Notes: a model not told the origin generated them from the sequence alone. DNA of 64,000 nt from Rhodopseudomonas sp. P2A-2r (GCF_026015985.1 NZ_CP110389.1:3442001-3506000); one strand, 5' to 3'; shown: positions 35,833-46,558, numbered from the stretch's first letter. Program-made: numbers and translations.

Positions 35833-36249
35833 ATGAGAGTTTTTCCAATACTCGCCATCGGTCTTTCGCTGTTGCTGGTTGGCTGCGGGCGCGATCCCGG
35901 ACCTGCCGGTCCCAAGGGCGACGCGGGTGCGCAGGGCCCAGCCGGTCCGCAGGGCGCGCAAGGTCTGCAGGGCATTCCGGGCGTGCAGGGCCAGGCCGGC
36001 GCGCAGGGCCCGCAAGGTGCCCAAGGCATGCCCGGTGAGAAGGGCGAGAAGGGCGAGAAGGGTGAGAAGGGTGAGAAGGGTGACAAAGGCGAGAAGGGCG
36101 ACACTGCGCTTCGCGTCGTTCAGGCCGATGGGGCTGTCGGATGCGAAAGCAACGAGACGCTGGCATCCGTCTATTGCCCGGCCGGCGGCGCGCCTGATGG
36201 CATGAAGTGTGCGACATCGCCCACCGTCGGACTTTGCCTGAAGAAGTGA
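35833..36249 (+). CDS. Collagen-like lipoprotein
   Basis: 138-residue envelope protein. The start at 35833 gives a lipoprotein signal ([18 protein letters not shown], lipidation at Cys18). Residues about 22-90 are uninterrupted Gly-X-Y triplets ([12 protein letters not shown]... then five GEK triplets, GDK, GEK), the collagen-like pattern. The C-terminal 48 residues hold four Cys (104, 115, 126, 135), possibly two disulfides. GGGGG precedes the ATG. It would form a short triple-helical stalk from the membrane. Collagen-like proteins occur in several proteobacteria, but this small Cys-capped form has no function I can name. Confidence 0.8.
   Translation: MRVFPILAIGLSLLLVGCGRDPGPAGPKGDAGAQGPAGPQGAQGLQGIPGVQGQAGAQGPQGAQGMPGEKGEKGEKGEKGEKGDKGEKGDTALRVVQADGAVGCESNETLASVYCPAGGAPDGMKCATSPTVGLCLKK
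36034..36105 (+). repeat. Nine-base tandem repeat in the collagen-like gene
   Basis: Eight consecutive units of GGYGAGAAG or close variants (last two differ: GGTGACAAA earlier and GGCGACACT at the end), coding mainly Gly-Glu-Lys. Such an array can change copy number by slippage in steps of three residues without breaking the frame, varying stalk length. Confidence 0.85.
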
Positions 36250-36261
36250 GCCAAGGGCGCG

Positions 36262-38445
36262 CTAGGGGCGCGCGCGCTTCCACTCTTCGAGCCAGGACGT
36301 AAACCGTCCACTGTCGCGTTCGCCGCCATGCCAGGCGGCGAACGCCGTTCCGTCGTCGGCGACTAATATCACCACGTCCAGTCCCTTAGAGCGGCGTAAT
36401 GTGTCCACCGCTTGTGCCGGCGTCTGCGCGATCGGACCGGCGACATTGAACGAGGTGTTGACCGAGAGCTCCACGCCGATGTGGCGGCCCAGCGCTTTCA
36501 GATAAGCGTGGGTGAGGGGATCGTCTTCTTCGCAAACGATCTGGATGCGGCCGGTTCCGTCGGCATGGATTACTGCGGGGATCGTTTTCCGAGCGTGGGC
36601 CTTCGCATGGGCCGTCAGCACCATGTAGTTATATGCGTTGTAGTTGGCGTCAGACGCGCCGTCCTGCAGTTCGAAATATTCCAGCGCTGCTTCCAGCGTC
36701 GCCATCGGCGCCAGCGGGCGGATCGCCTCGCGGTATTTGACGCGTTCGTTCAGGCGTTCGCGGGTCAGCGGATCGCAGGGATTGGCGAGGATCGAGCGAT
36801 GGCCGAGCGCGCGCGGACCGGTTTCCGCCGCGCCCTGATACAATGCAATGATGCCGCTCTGCGCCACCATGAAAGCCATCAGGTCGGCGACATCGCGAAG
36901 TCCGTCCGGCGTGGAGATGTCGCCCACCGGCATTGAAGCGATGTCGTCGGCTTCCAGGGCGGCCGTGACGTCGTTGTGTGCCGGTGCCGCGCCGCAATAG
37001 AAGGCGTGGCTCATGGGGGCGCCGCGCGGCGCGCCAAGCAGATGGGCGAACATCCAGGCCGCGCCGACCGTGACGCCGGGATCGCCCGGTGTCGGCGGCA
37101 CCCACAGATGCAACGTGGCGTCGCGTTTCTGCGCTTTTGCGAACCAGGCTGCGTTGAAATGTTCGAGCAGGCGCATGTTGCCAAGTGCGTTCAAGGCGAC
37201 GCCGCCGGTCAGCACCAGACGACGCGCGCCGGTCGCGCGCAGCAGGTGATCGACGACATGGATCATGGCGTCCTCGAACACCAGTTGCGTTGCCGCTGCC
37301 TTGTCGAGCCGGTCCTGGGTATCCGGGCGGTGCTGGATGTCCTCGACTCGCAGCACGGCGTCGGGATTCCACAACTGATCCGGTCGCAGCGGCTCGCCGA
37401 GGATGTCGATCAGCGGCTGCTTGTAGGGATGGTCGAACGGGTCGCAGTACCAGTTGCCCATGGCGCGGTTGAGCCGGATCGCGCCGTCGGCGCCGAAGTC
37501 GAGCACCGCCTTCAGGCGGGCATAGTACGGATTGGTCGCGCGATCCATGTCGCCCCAGGCGGCGGCGCCCATGTAGCGGCCTTCGCTGGACAGCCAGGTC
37601 CAGCCGCCCTGGGTGGAAGAGATCACGCTGTAGAAGGCGCCGAGTGAATCGAACACGCTGTCATTGCAGAACAGCTTTTGCATCGTGCCGCGCTGCGCGA
37701 CGTAGGTCGAGACGGAGCCGAGGTCTCCGGTGCCGTCGAGGACGGCAATCGCCACCGGCTCGTCGTCGGGGAAGGGCGATGCCGCAAATGAAAACCACGC
37801 ATGATTGTCGTGATGGGGCATCATCAGCAGCGGCACGCGCGATGCGAGGCCGAATTGCTTGCGCAGCAGCTTGGGCGACCGTGTCATCTGCTCAAGGCGT
37901 CGCGCATCGAAGCTGACGGAATTTCTGGTGCGCAGCAGTTTGAGGCTTTCCGGAAATTCCTCGACAACGCTGCGCACCAGGGTGCCGAGCAGGTCGGGAT
38001 AATCCCAGCTCGTCAACCACGCATCGATGTCCGCGATGTCGCGGCCCATCTCCTGCAGGGTGCCACGCAACGCGTCCAGTGCGGCGCGCGGATATTGGGT
38101 CGTGTGCTTGTCGCCGGAGAACCGCTCTTCCTCGTTGTTGACGATTAGACGCGGGCCGTGGGCCTGCGTCACTTCGACGAGGGCCACGCCTGAATTATGC
38201 GTGCCTGGGAGCCCGAGACCGGCTAGATAGACCGTTTCGCCGCGCGCCAGCTTGGCGCGGATTGCCGAGATGCGGCGCGCGGTAAAACTGGAATCGTTGG
38301 CGTGAAACCCGGCCAGCGTCATCAGCCATGTGGTCACGCGCCTGGACGCGCGGAAGCAAAACCGACCGAGGCGGGGAAAACGGGGACCGATGCGTCGTGG
38401 AAGTTTCAAGGCGGCCTCTCGGAATGCTGGGGCCGCTTCAATCAC
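36262..38445 (-). CDS. NodU/CmcH-family carbamoyltransferase
   Basis: Enzyme transferring the carbamoyl group of carbamoyl phosphate to a hydroxyl; up to 727 residues. The N-terminal Kae1-like part has GTHNSGVALVEV, NNEEERFSGDKHT, MMPHHDNHAWFSF (metal His), VLDGTGDLGS, SSEGRYMGAAAWG and LTGGVALNALGNMRL. The C-terminal YrdC-like part includes ETGPRALGHRSILANP and ELSVNTSFNVAGP. Length from the GTG at 38445 is longer than typical (about 550-620); the start is uncertain and Met at 38322 is an alternative. There are no nod or antibiotic genes nearby, so the acceptor is unknown, perhaps a cell-surface sugar or small molecule. It is convergent with the collagen-like gene. Confidence 0.88.
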   Translation of the reverse strand: MIEAAPAFREAALKLPRRIGPRFPRLGRFCFRASRRVTTWLMTLAGFHANDSSFTARRISAIRAKLARGETVYLAGLGLPGTHNSGVALVEVTQAHGPRLIVNNEEERFSGDKHTTQYPRAALDALRGTLQEMGRDIADIDAWLTSWDYPDLLGTLVRSVVEEFPESLKLLRTRNSVSFDARRLEQMTRSPKLLRKQFGLASRVPLLMMPHHDNHAWFSFAASPFPDDEPVAIAVLDGTGDLGSVSTYVAQRGTMQKLFCNDSVFDSLGAFYSVISSTQGGWTWLSSEGRYMGAAAWGDMDRATNPYYARLKAVLDFGADGAIRLNRAMGNWYCDPFDHPYKQPLIDILGEPLRPDQLWNPDAVLRVEDIQHRPDTQDRLDKAAATQLVFEDAMIHVVDHLLRATGARRLVLTGGVALNALGNMRLLEHFNAAWFAKAQKRDATLHLWVPPTPGDPGVTVGAAWMFAHLLGAPRGAPMSHAFYCGAAPAHNDVTAALEADDIASMPVGDISTPDGLRDVADLMAFMVAQSGIIALYQGAAETGPRALGHRSILANPCDPLTRERLNERVKYREAIRPLAPMATLEAALEYFELQDGASDANYNAYNYMVLTAHAKAHARKTIPAVIHADGTGRIQIVCEEDDPLTHAYLKALGRHIGVELSVNTSFNVAGPIAQTPAQAVDTLRRSKGLDVVILVADDGTAFAAWHGGERDSGRFTSWLEEWKRARP

Positions 38446-38481
38446 AATCGGGGCGGGGCAACAATGGCCATGCGCCGGCGG

Positions 38482-39837
38482 CTAGCCGGTGCCGAGCCGC
38501 ACGCCGGCGCGCAGGAATTTCTGCGGATCGACTGCCTCGCCGTCGATGCGGGTCTCGTAATGCAGATGCGAGCCGGTGGAACGGCCGGTCGATCCGACGA
38601 GGCCTATCACCTGGCCAATCTTGATGGTGTCGCCAACCTTGACATGGATTTCGGACATGTGGCCGTAGCGGGTCGCGAGGCCGTTGCCGTGGTCGATCTC
38701 GACCATCTTGCCGTAACCGCCGGCATAGGCGGCGGAGGTTACGCGGCCGTTGGCCGTAGCCCGGATCGGGTCGCCCGTGGCGGCGCGAAAATCGAGGCCG
38801 GTATGCATCGCCGGGCGGCCGAGGAAAGGATCGCTGCGGATGCCGAATCCGGAGGTGAATTCGACTTCGCCGACCACCGGCTTGCGATAGGGCACCAGGG
38901 CCAGCGTGCGGTTCAGCTTCTCGACCTGGGCGCGGGTCGTGGCGACCCGGTAGATCTGGCGCTCGAACGGACCGGCATCGGCTGCCAGCTTCACCGGCAC
39001 ATACGGGCCGCCCATGGCGACTCGGGGCACGGCGGCTTCCAGTTGCGCCATGTTGAGGCCGAGATCCGAGATGGCGCCGCGCATGCGGCGGACCTTGGAA
39101 TCCATGGTCTCTTCGACGGCGCTGAGCGCAGCCAGCTGACGCGCCTCCACCTGATCGAGCGAGGCCTGCATCCGTACGATGACATTGTCGATGCCCTGGA
39201 TCTTGGCGAACTTGTTGGGCTGCGGGCTGGCGATCGCCGGGGTGCGGGATTCCAGCCGGGCCTCGCGATCCGGAGGCGCCACGAAGGTCACGGTGTCACT
39301 GATCGGGGAGGGTTTTGGCACGCCGGATGGACTGCTCTCGCTGATGCCGCGCGCCTGCGGCTTGATCGAGCCGGTGACCAGTACATCGGGAATAGCGCCC
39401 AGCGCCGTAGCGCGGGATTCCAGCGTGGTCTGGCGCTTCATCACCTGATCGAGCTTCTGGTCGAACTGCTCCTGGTCCAGCAACTGTCGGCTGGTGGTGC
39501 GATCGACCTTCGCGCGCAGTTCCGCGATGCGGTCTTCGTAGGCGTATTGCATCTCGGCCTGACGGGCGATCAGCCGGGTCAGGACGTCGTCGCGAAATGC
39601 AAAATAGGTCGCCGTCGCTGCCGACCAGGCACCCAGCACGATCACCGTGCCGACGACAATCCAGAACAGCACCGGTCCGATCCGGACCTGCTTGCCCGCA
39701 TGGGCGATGGTATATCCGTCCTGTGGAGCCGGCATGGTGGCCGCCTTGGCAGGCGCCGGCCGACGGGCGGGCTGTCGTCCGTGGTCATGGGCGCGGTGCT
39801 GCGGATACTCGGCATATTGACTGGAACGGTTCGACAT
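38482..39837 (-). CDS. M23-family peptidoglycan metallopeptidase with coiled-coil
   Basis: 451-residue inner-membrane-anchored LytM-type protein. Residues about 65-90 form one membrane helix (VLFWIVVGTVIVLGAWSA), then a coiled-coil-like segment (AEMQYAYEDRIAELRAKVDR and following). The C-terminal M23 domain has the HTGLDF His-Asp pair (AMHTGLDFRAATGD), RYGHMSEIHVKVGD and the GSHLHYETRIDG HxH, so it looks catalytically intact. The start at 39837 is supported by GGGAG about 6 bases upstream. Such proteins cleave peptide cross-links during growth or division. Confidence 0.9.
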   Translation of the reverse strand: MSNRSSQYAEYPQHRAHDHGRQPARRPAPAKAATMPAPQDGYTIAHAGKQVRIGPVLFWIVVGTVIVLGAWSAATATYFAFRDDVLTRLIARQAEMQYAYEDRIAELRAKVDRTTSRQLLDQEQFDQKLDQVMKRQTTLESRATALGAIPDVLVTGSIKPQARGISESSPSGVPKPSPISDTVTFVAPPDREARLESRTPAIASPQPNKFAKIQGIDNVIVRMQASLDQVEARQLAALSAVEETMDSKVRRMRGAISDLGLNMAQLEAAVPRVAMGGPYVPVKLAADAGPFERQIYRVATTRAQVEKLNRTLALVPYRKPVVGEVEFTSGFGIRSDPFLGRPAMHTGLDFRAATGDPIRATANGRVTSAAYAGGYGKMVEIDHGNGLATRYGHMSEIHVKVGDTIKIGQVIGLVGSTGRSTGSHLHYETRIDGEAVDPQKFLRAGVRLGTG

Positions 39838-39939
39838 CAGCACTCCCGCGCCAGCCGGACAGACAGTCCGGTGGCTCAATTACGGGGGCGATTTGAACCG
39901 CTCATGGTTAATTTTTGGAGAATGAGAACGTTCAAAAGC

Positions 39940-40734
39940 TCAGATCTGGCGGGCCGCCTCGAGCACCTCCTCGGCATGGCCGTCGACCTTCACATTGCGC
40001 CAGATCCGCGCCACCTTGCCGTCCTTGCCGATCAGCACCGTGGTGCGAAATACGCCCTGGAAGCTCTTGCCGTACATGGATTTTTCGCCCCATGCGCCAT
40101 AGGATTCGAGCATCGCGTGGGTTTCGTCGGACAACAGCGGAACTGTCAGGTCGTGCTTGTCGCGGAAGGATTCCTGAGCCTTCAACGGGTCGGCCGATAC
40201 GCCAAGGATGGCGGTCTGGACGGCACTGAACTCAGGGGTCAGCCGGGTGAAGTCGATGGCCTCCCGCGTACATCCCGGCGTACTCGCGCGCGGGTAAAAG
40301 AAGATCACCAGCTTCCTGCCGGTATAGTCGCTCAGCGCCACGCTCGCCCCACCGTCGCGCGGCAGGGTGAAGGCCGGAGCAAGCGCGCCTTCGATGGCGA
40401 CAGCCGGAGCTGTGGCGGCCGGCGCCCGACCGGGAGCTTGGGCGGGCTTGGGCGCGGGTGCGCGTTTGGGCGCAACCTTGGCTGCCGTAGCCTTGGTTGC
40501 CGCAGTCTTGGAACGCGCAGGGGTTGGAGCGGATTTCGCCGCCGGCGCCTTTGATTTTTTCGCGGCACCTTTCGGCGCGGCCTTTGCTGCAGGCTTGGCT
40601 GCTTTCTTCATGGTCTTTTTTGCCGCAGCCTTGCTGGCAGCGGGCGCAGCCTTCCGGGTGACGGCTTTCGCTCCGGCGCGGGGCGCCTTGCCAGTCGGGG
40701 CTTTGGAGGAATTCTTGCGCGATTTCGTGGACAT
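39940..40734 (-). CDS. Peroxiredoxin (BCP/PrxQ type) with long Lys/Ala-rich N-terminal tail
   Basis: 264-residue protein. Residues 1 to about 112 are a histone-H1-like low-complexity tail (KAAAKKTMKKAAKPAAKAAPK and similar), highly basic. The peroxiredoxin domain starts near residue 117 (APAFTLPRDGG); peroxidatic Cys155 is in STPGCTREAIDF. The second Cys that many BCP proteins have five residues later is Ile here, so it looks like a 1-Cys or atypical enzyme. The start at 40734 has AAGGAAGG upstream. The family reduces peroxides using thioredoxin-like partners; the tail may bring it to nucleic acid, which is inference. Confidence 0.88.
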   Translation of the reverse strand: MSTKSRKNSSKAPTGKAPRAGAKAVTRKAAPAASKAAAKKTMKKAAKPAAKAAPKGAAKKSKAPAAKSAPTPARSKTAATKATAAKVAPKRAPAPKPAQAPGRAPAATAPAVAIEGALAPAFTLPRDGGASVALSDYTGRKLVIFFYPRASTPGCTREAIDFTRLTPEFSAVQTAILGVSADPLKAQESFRDKHDLTVPLLSDETHAMLESYGAWGEKSMYGKSFQGVFRTTVLIGKDGKVARIWRNVKVDGHAEEVLEAARQI

Positions 40735-41021
40735 ACGCCTTCCTTTCGTCGCTTTCAGCGGGTCATTGTTGAATGATATTGAGAGACGCGCCAAGCGTTC
40801 GGAGCAAGCCGACGCTGCGGTGCAAATCTGTTGCTCCCGGAGTATGGTTACAAAGGATTCGACGCAACACCCGTTCCGTGTGCTGAACATGCGGCAGCGA
40901 TCCGACGACAAGTGATAACTCAAACCGATTGGCAGCGATGCCGGTGCGTGTCTGTCGGTGTTCGATCAGCGCGAGATCCGGAGGCAACCGATCTCACCGT
41001 CAGCGCCAGCACCGAGAGGCA

Positions 41022-44000
41022 ATGGCCAGGAATAAGCCGCCCCAAGCGTTCAGTCCGCGCGCCGATGATCCGCACTCGCAATGGGATGATGCCTCCTGGG
41101 ATCATGACCATGACGAGGCCGCCGGACATCGTGCGCGTCGGCTGCTGTCCGGACCGAACACACGTATTCACGGTGTAAGCGATGGCTTGTCTGCATCTCA
41201 TCGCTGGTTCTCCGGAACGCGGTGGATGAAGCGGCTCGCGGGCGTCGTTGGCATCCTGATCTTGCTGATCGCGATCTGTTTCGGCGCCCTGTGGTGGCGG
41301 CTCGGAGCTGGCCCCATCAATTTCGACATGGCGACGCCCTGGCTCGCCGACGCCATCCAGGACAATATCGGTCAGGGCAACACCGTCGAGGTCGGCGGCA
41401 CCCAGATCGAGCGCGCAGGACGCGTCCGAGTCGCCGTGCGGATCCGCGACATTGTCGTCAGGGATCGCGACCACGCCATTGTTGCCAGCGCGCCGAAGGC
41501 GGAAGTTCGTCTTTCCCTGAGCGCCATGCTGGTCGGGCAGTTGCGTGCCGAGAGCCTCAGTCTGGTCGATGCGGTTCTGGCGGTCCGAATCACACCGGAT
41601 GGGCAGGTCACGGTATCCACCGGCGACAACGCGCGTCCGATCGCGACCGGCGTGGCTTCGGCGCGCCGGCTCGATACGCCCACCGCTGCTCCGGGGCAAG
41701 CGCCGGAGGAGGTCGCACCGACGGCAGGCGCGCCCGATATCAAATCCGCACCCGGCACCGCGCCCGCTGACCGCAAGGAATCGGTGAGCGGTTTGCTCGC
41801 GGGCCTCGACTGGCTCGACAGCCTCAGCCTGACCGGCCTCGACGGTCAGAACCTCAATGAAATCGGTTTGAAGAACGGCAACCTGGTGGTCGACGACCAG
41901 CAGCGCGGCAATAAATGGAACTTCGATAACATCTCGCTCAGCCTGCGACGGCCGCACGATGGCGGTGTCGCCATGAGCGTGGGAGAGGCCGGCGCTCATC
42001 CGTGGAAGCTCGGCGTCGTGGTCGGCTCGCCATCGAACGGCGTGCGGTCGGTCGCCATTCACGCTGACAACGTGCCGGCCAGGAACATCCTGCTGGCGTT
42101 GCGGCTGAAGGACCTGACCTACAGTGCTGACCTTCCATTGACCGGAGACCTCAAGGGCGAACTCGCTCGCGACGGCATGCCGACCTATTTCCGGGGCAAG
42201 ATCACCGCGGGCGCCGGTACAATCATTGACAACGATACTCCCGACTATCCGATGCAGATCGATCAGGGGAGTTCAACGTCGAATGGGATTCCAACCGTCG
42301 CGTTCTGCTGGCGCCGTTCAAGATCATTTCCGGCGCCAATCGCGTCACGCTGCTCGCGCATGTGGAGCCGCCGAACGACAGCATTCCCAACTGGCAGCTC
42401 GGCTTCAGCGGCGGCACCATCGTGCTCGCGGGCGCCGAGGGCGAACAGCCCCTGATTTTCAACCGCATCTCCATCGGCCTGCGTTTCGACACTGATAACA
42501 AGCGGGTGTTGCTGACCCAGGCGGACATCAGCAATGGCGAGATCGGCGTCGCCGGCACCGGCAGTATCGACTATGCCGGCGAGCCGCGGCTGACGCTCGG
42601 CTTTGCCGGCACACCCATGTCGGCGTCGGCGCTTAAGCGCATGTGGCCGATCCTGATCGTGCCTGAGGTGCGCGAATGGGTGATCGAACGTGTCGAGCGG
42701 GGGCGCTTCAGCGCATCGAGGTCGGAGTGAATTCGCCGGTGCGCAATCTGTCGCGTAGGGGGCCGCCGATTCCGGACGACGGTCTTTCGGTGACCATCAC
42801 GGCCAATGGCGTGACGCTGCGCCCGGTCGACGACCTCCCGTTGATTCGCGACGCCGACCTGAGGGCGCGCGTCACCGGCCGCACCGCGACCGTGACGATC
42901 GGGCAGGCGGGGATCGACACACCCGCCGGCCGCAAGCTCAATCTGAGCGATATCGTTTTCGAAGTGCCTGACATGGCCCCCAAGCCTTCGCCCGCCAAGG
43001 TGCGGTTCAAGATCGACGGGCCTGTCCCCGCGGTGGCCGAAATCCTCGCCTCCGACCGGCTCAATGAATTCACGGGCAACCTGCTCGATCCCAACACCAC
43101 CAAGGGGAACGTGTCCGCGCAGGTGACGCTGGGCATGCCGATCAAGCGCGAGCTGACCAAGACCGACACCACCTACGGCATCAATGCCGACCTCACGGCG
43201 TTTTCCGGCGAAAAAATGGTGATGAACCAGAAGCTCGAGGCCGCGACGCTGAAGGTCATGGCCAACAATCAGGGCTATCAGGTCAAGGGTGACGTCAAGA
43301 TCAATGGCCAGGCCGCGTCGCTCGACTATCGCAAATCGAACGATGGCGATGCCGACGTCCGCCTGCTGGCGACGCTGGACGATGCCGGCCGTGCTCGGCT
43401 CGGCTACGATCTCGGCCCCGCCGTCAGCGGCGCGATTCCGATCAAGTTGATTGGCAAGATCGGCAGCGGCGACCGCGAGAGCAAGTTCGGCATCGAAGCC
43501 GACCTTACCGGCCTCAAGCTCGACAACATGCTGCCGGGCTGGGCCAAGCAGCCCGGCAAGGCCGGCCGCGCCGTGTTCAACGTCGTGCAGAAACAGCAGT
43601 CGACCCGGCTCGAGGATATCGTGATCGACGGCAGTGGCGCGCAGATCAAGGGCGCGGTCGAAATCGACCAGAACGGCGATCTGGTCAGCGCGAACTTTCC
43701 AACCTACGCGCCGTCGGAAGGCGACAAGACTTCGCTGAAGGCCGAGCGCGGCCCCGACGGCGTGCTGCGGGTGACCATGCGCGGCGACGTGTTCGACGGC
43801 CGCGGCTTTCTGAAGTCGGCAATTTCCGGCAAGGAGACTGATCCCAAGAGCAAGACCAAAAGCATCGATTTCGACATCGATGTGAAGCTCGGCGCCGTTG
43901 CCGGCTTCTTCGGCGAGGCGGTGCGCAGCCTCGATACCAAGGTCTCGCGCCGCAATGGAACGATCCGGAGTTTCACACTGTCGGGCAAGCTGGGACGCGA

Positions 44001-44664
44001 TACGCCGCTCAACGGCGACATGCGCGGCAGGGGCCAGGGGCAGGGCCGCGACGTCATCTATATCGAGACCAACGACGCCGGCGCATTCTTCCGCTTTAAC
44101 GACATCTACGCCAAGATGACCGGCGGACAGCTGGCGCTGGCGATGGATCCGCCCGCTGCGGATTCCCGGCCCAAGGAGGGCCTGATCAACGTCCGTGACT
44201 TCAGCATCAAGGGCGAGGCGTCGCTTGATCGCGTCGCGGCCGGCGGGCCCGGGGCCTCGCAGGGTGGCATCAGCTTCTCGCGTCTGCGCGCCGAGTTCAC
44301 CCGCCAGAACGGACAGCTCACGATCCGGGAAGGCGTCGTCAAGGGCCCGTCGATCGGCGCCACCATCGAAGGCAGCATCGACTATCCCGCCAACCAGGTT
44401 CGCATGAGCGGGACCTTTGTGCCGATGTACGGGCTGAACAACATGTTCGGCCAGATCCCGATCGTCGGCCTGTTCCTCGGCGGCGGCAGCAATGAAGGGC
44501 TGATCGGCGTGACCTATGAAGTGGTCGGGACGCCCGGCCAGCCGGTGCTGCGCGTCAATCCGATCTCTGCCATGGCGCCCGGCGTGCTGCGCAAGATATT
44601 TGAGTTCGGCACCGGCAAGCAGAACAATCCGGTAGAATTCCCGAATTCACCCGGCAACAACTGA
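41022..44664 (+). CDS. AsmA-like/YhdP-type large envelope protein (two frame breaks: 42266-42269 and 42699-42703)
   Basis: 1214 residues after repair. A cytoplasmic, charged N-terminus (about 70 residues) precedes one membrane helix (GVVGILILLIAICFGALWW). The long periplasmic body of repetitive beta strands is typical of DUF3971/AsmA proteins, which are thought to carry phospholipids to the outer membrane. The C-terminus (MSGTFVPMYGLNNMFGQIP, GVTYEVVGTPGQPVLRVNP) matches the family's AsmA-2 end. The reading frame changes twice, each time cured by one G: GGGG to GGGGG at 42266-42269 (QIDQGEFNVEWDS) and GGGGG to six G at 42699-42703 (ERVERGALQRIEVGVN). With both added, the total length is a multiple of three. 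ATG 41022 follows a GAGAGG. Confidence 0.85.
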
Positions 44665-44678
44665 CCATTGAACGTAAC

Positions 44679-44716
44679 GATAGCCGGCGCGGTTCTTGAG
44701 GGCCGCGCCGGCTATC
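44679..44716 (+). terminator. Strong hairpin between convergent genes
   Basis: 14-base perfect stem GATAGCCGGCGCGG / CCGCGCCGGCTATC with a 10-base loop, 14 bases after the AsmA-like stop and 22 bases from the end of the leftward chemoreceptor gene. It likely ends both transcripts. No pronounced T-run. Confidence 0.6.
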
Positions 44717-44738
44717 GGATCTGCTGCTGCGGGTTGCG

Positions 44739-46433
44739 TCAGGCGGCGCGCACGCCGGCCAGGAACGTGTTCACCTCACCGGACAGTTGCTCGGCCTGGC
44801 GCGACAGGCCGGTCGCGGCACTCAACACCATGCCGGCGGCACTCCCGGTCTCGTGGGCGGCGGTGCTGACGCCGCCGATGTTGGTGGTGACCTCCTGGGT
44901 GGCCTGCGCGGTCTGTGTCACGTTGCGGGCGATCTCTGCCGTCGCGGAGCCTTGTTCCTCGATCGCCGAGCCGATCGACGTGGCGATGGCGCTGACCTCC
45001 TCGATGGTCGCGGTAATGCCCTGGATGGCATCGACGGCTTCCTTGGTGGCGCTCTGGATCTGGGCGATGCGGGTGCTGATTTCCTTCGTCGCTTCCGCAG
45101 TCTGGCTGGCGAGGCTTTTCACCTCGGATGCAACGACGGCAAAGCCGCGACCAGCCTCGCCGGCGCGCGCCGCCTCGATGGTGGCATTCAGCGCCAGCAG
45201 GTTGGTCTGGCCGGCGATGCTGGAGATCAGTTCGACCACGTGTTCGATCTGTTGCGCGCCGTCGGCAAGAGCGCGCACGATGGTGTCGGTGCGACGCGCA
45301 CTGTCGACGGCGTGGCTGGTGATCTTGGCGGACTGCGCGACCTGACGGCTGATCTCGGTGATCGACGACGATAGTTCCTCCGCGGCGGACGCGACGGTCT
45401 GGACGCGGCTGCTGGCCTCGTTCGCTGCGGTGCTGACGACATTGGCCTGCTGATTGGTGCGGTCGGCGGTGCTGGTCATGGATTGTGCGGTGGCTTCCAG
45501 TTCGGTGGAGCCGGAAGCCATCAGCCCGACCAACTGACCGACCGAGGCGTCGAAGCGGTTGGCCAGCGCAATTAGCGCGTCGCGCTTCTCGGTCTCGCTC
45601 AGTTGCTTCAGCTTGCTCTGCTCGGCCTCCAGCGTGCGCGCGGTCATCGCCGTCTGGCGCAGCATCTCCAGCGTCTCGGCCATCCGCCCGATCTCGTCGC
45701 CGCGATCGGTCTCCTCTACGGCAGTTTCGAGCGAGCCGGTGGCGATGCTCTGCATGCGTCGCTGCAGCCGCATCAGCGCGCCCAGAACATCGCGGGCGAT
45801 CAGCCATGACATCAGCGCCATCAAGGCCATGACGCCCGCACCGATTGCGCCAAGCTTGATCAGCAGGGCGTTAACATCGGCATCGAGGTCGTCGACATAG
45901 AGGCCGACACTGACCGTGACATCCCACGGCGCGTAGTAGCGCGCGAATACCATCTTCCGGGTCGGCTCCGTCTGGCCCGGACGGGGATAGAGATAGTAGG
46001 CGGTGCCGCCCTCCGCGCTCTGCCGCCCCGCATCCATGATCGCCTTGGCGATAAGGACGCCGTTTGAGTCCGTGGCGCCCGTGATCTTGTCCTGCAATTT
46101 TTGGTTGGCGGAGTTCACCAGGATCGTTTGATCCGCGCGATAGACGACGGGATAGCCCTGCTTGTTGCCAAAGAACATGCCCTTGCCGCGGGCGCGGTAC
46201 TGCATCTGCGCATCGGCCAACGTCATTTTGCCGGCGGTCACCTCGTCCTGAAGCGTCTCGGCCATGCCGACCAGCATGTCGACGGCCGTATGAAGCTGCG
46301 CCATGCGATCTTCGATCATGCGCTTCTGGCTGAGCGAAGCGGCCACAGCGATGACGGCGCATACCGCGACCGCGGAAACGGCGACCATGCCAGCAAGCTT
46401 TGTGCGGATCTTGAAACGGCTGAGCAGATTCAT
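44739..46433 (-). CDS. Methyl-accepting chemotaxis protein (sCache + HAMP + signalling domain)
   Basis: 564-residue transmembrane chemoreceptor. TM1 is at about residues 12-32 and TM2 at about 190-212 ([17 protein letters not shown]). Between them is a Cache-like sensor with [16 protein letters not shown] and YYLYPRPGQ, then [19 protein letters not shown] follows ([17 protein letters not shown]). The signalling hairpin tip reads [20 protein letters not shown], with the usual flanking helices to the C-terminus. There is no CheR-tethering pentapeptide at the end. The Cache type often binds small organic acids, but the ligand here is unknown. GAGG lies just upstream of the start. Confidence 0.93.
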   Translation of the reverse strand: MNLLSRFKIRTKLAGMVAVSAVAVCAVIAVAASLSQKRMIEDRMAQLHTAVDMLVGMAETLQDEVTAGKMTLADAQMQYRARGKGMFFGNKQGYPVVYRADQTILVNSANQKLQDKITGATDSNGVLIAKAIMDAGRQSAEGGTAYYLYPRPGQTEPTRKMVFARYYAPWDVTVSVGLYVDDLDADVNALLIKLGAIGAGVMALMALMSWLIARDVLGALMRLQRRMQSIATGSLETAVEETDRGDEIGRMAETLEMLRQTAMTARTLEAEQSKLKQLSETEKRDALIALANRFDASVGQLVGLMASGSTELEATAQSMTSTADRTNQQANVVSTAANEASSRVQTVASAAEELSSSITEISRQVAQSAKITSHAVDSARRTDTIVRALADGAQQIEHVVELISSIAGQTNLLALNATIEAARAGEAGRGFAVVASEVKSLASQTAEATKEISTRIAQIQSATKEAVDAIQGITATIEEVSAIATSIGSAIEEQGSATAEIARNVTQTAQATQEVTTNIGGVSTAAHETGSAAGMVLSAATGLSRQAEQLSGEVNTFLAGVRAA

Positions 46434-46558
46434 AGAGACCTCGGATCGAGAGAGTTGCTAACCGATAGTACCGGCAATCTCCTTACTAATGGTGAAGGTG
46501 GAGCTTCGCGACCAGAGGATGAGCGAGGCAGGGCAAGGCGCGCGGGAGCCATGCAGCC

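Noticed and set aside
38302..40554. Long rightward open frame opposite the M23 peptidase and peroxiredoxin genes
   Set aside because: Antisense shadow; the leftward genes have intact catalytic motifs and ribosome sites.
44739..45807. Leftward Arg/His-rich frame overlapping the chemoreceptor gene in another frame
   Set aside because: Out-of-frame shadow of the methyl-accepting protein, which is full length and motif-complete.
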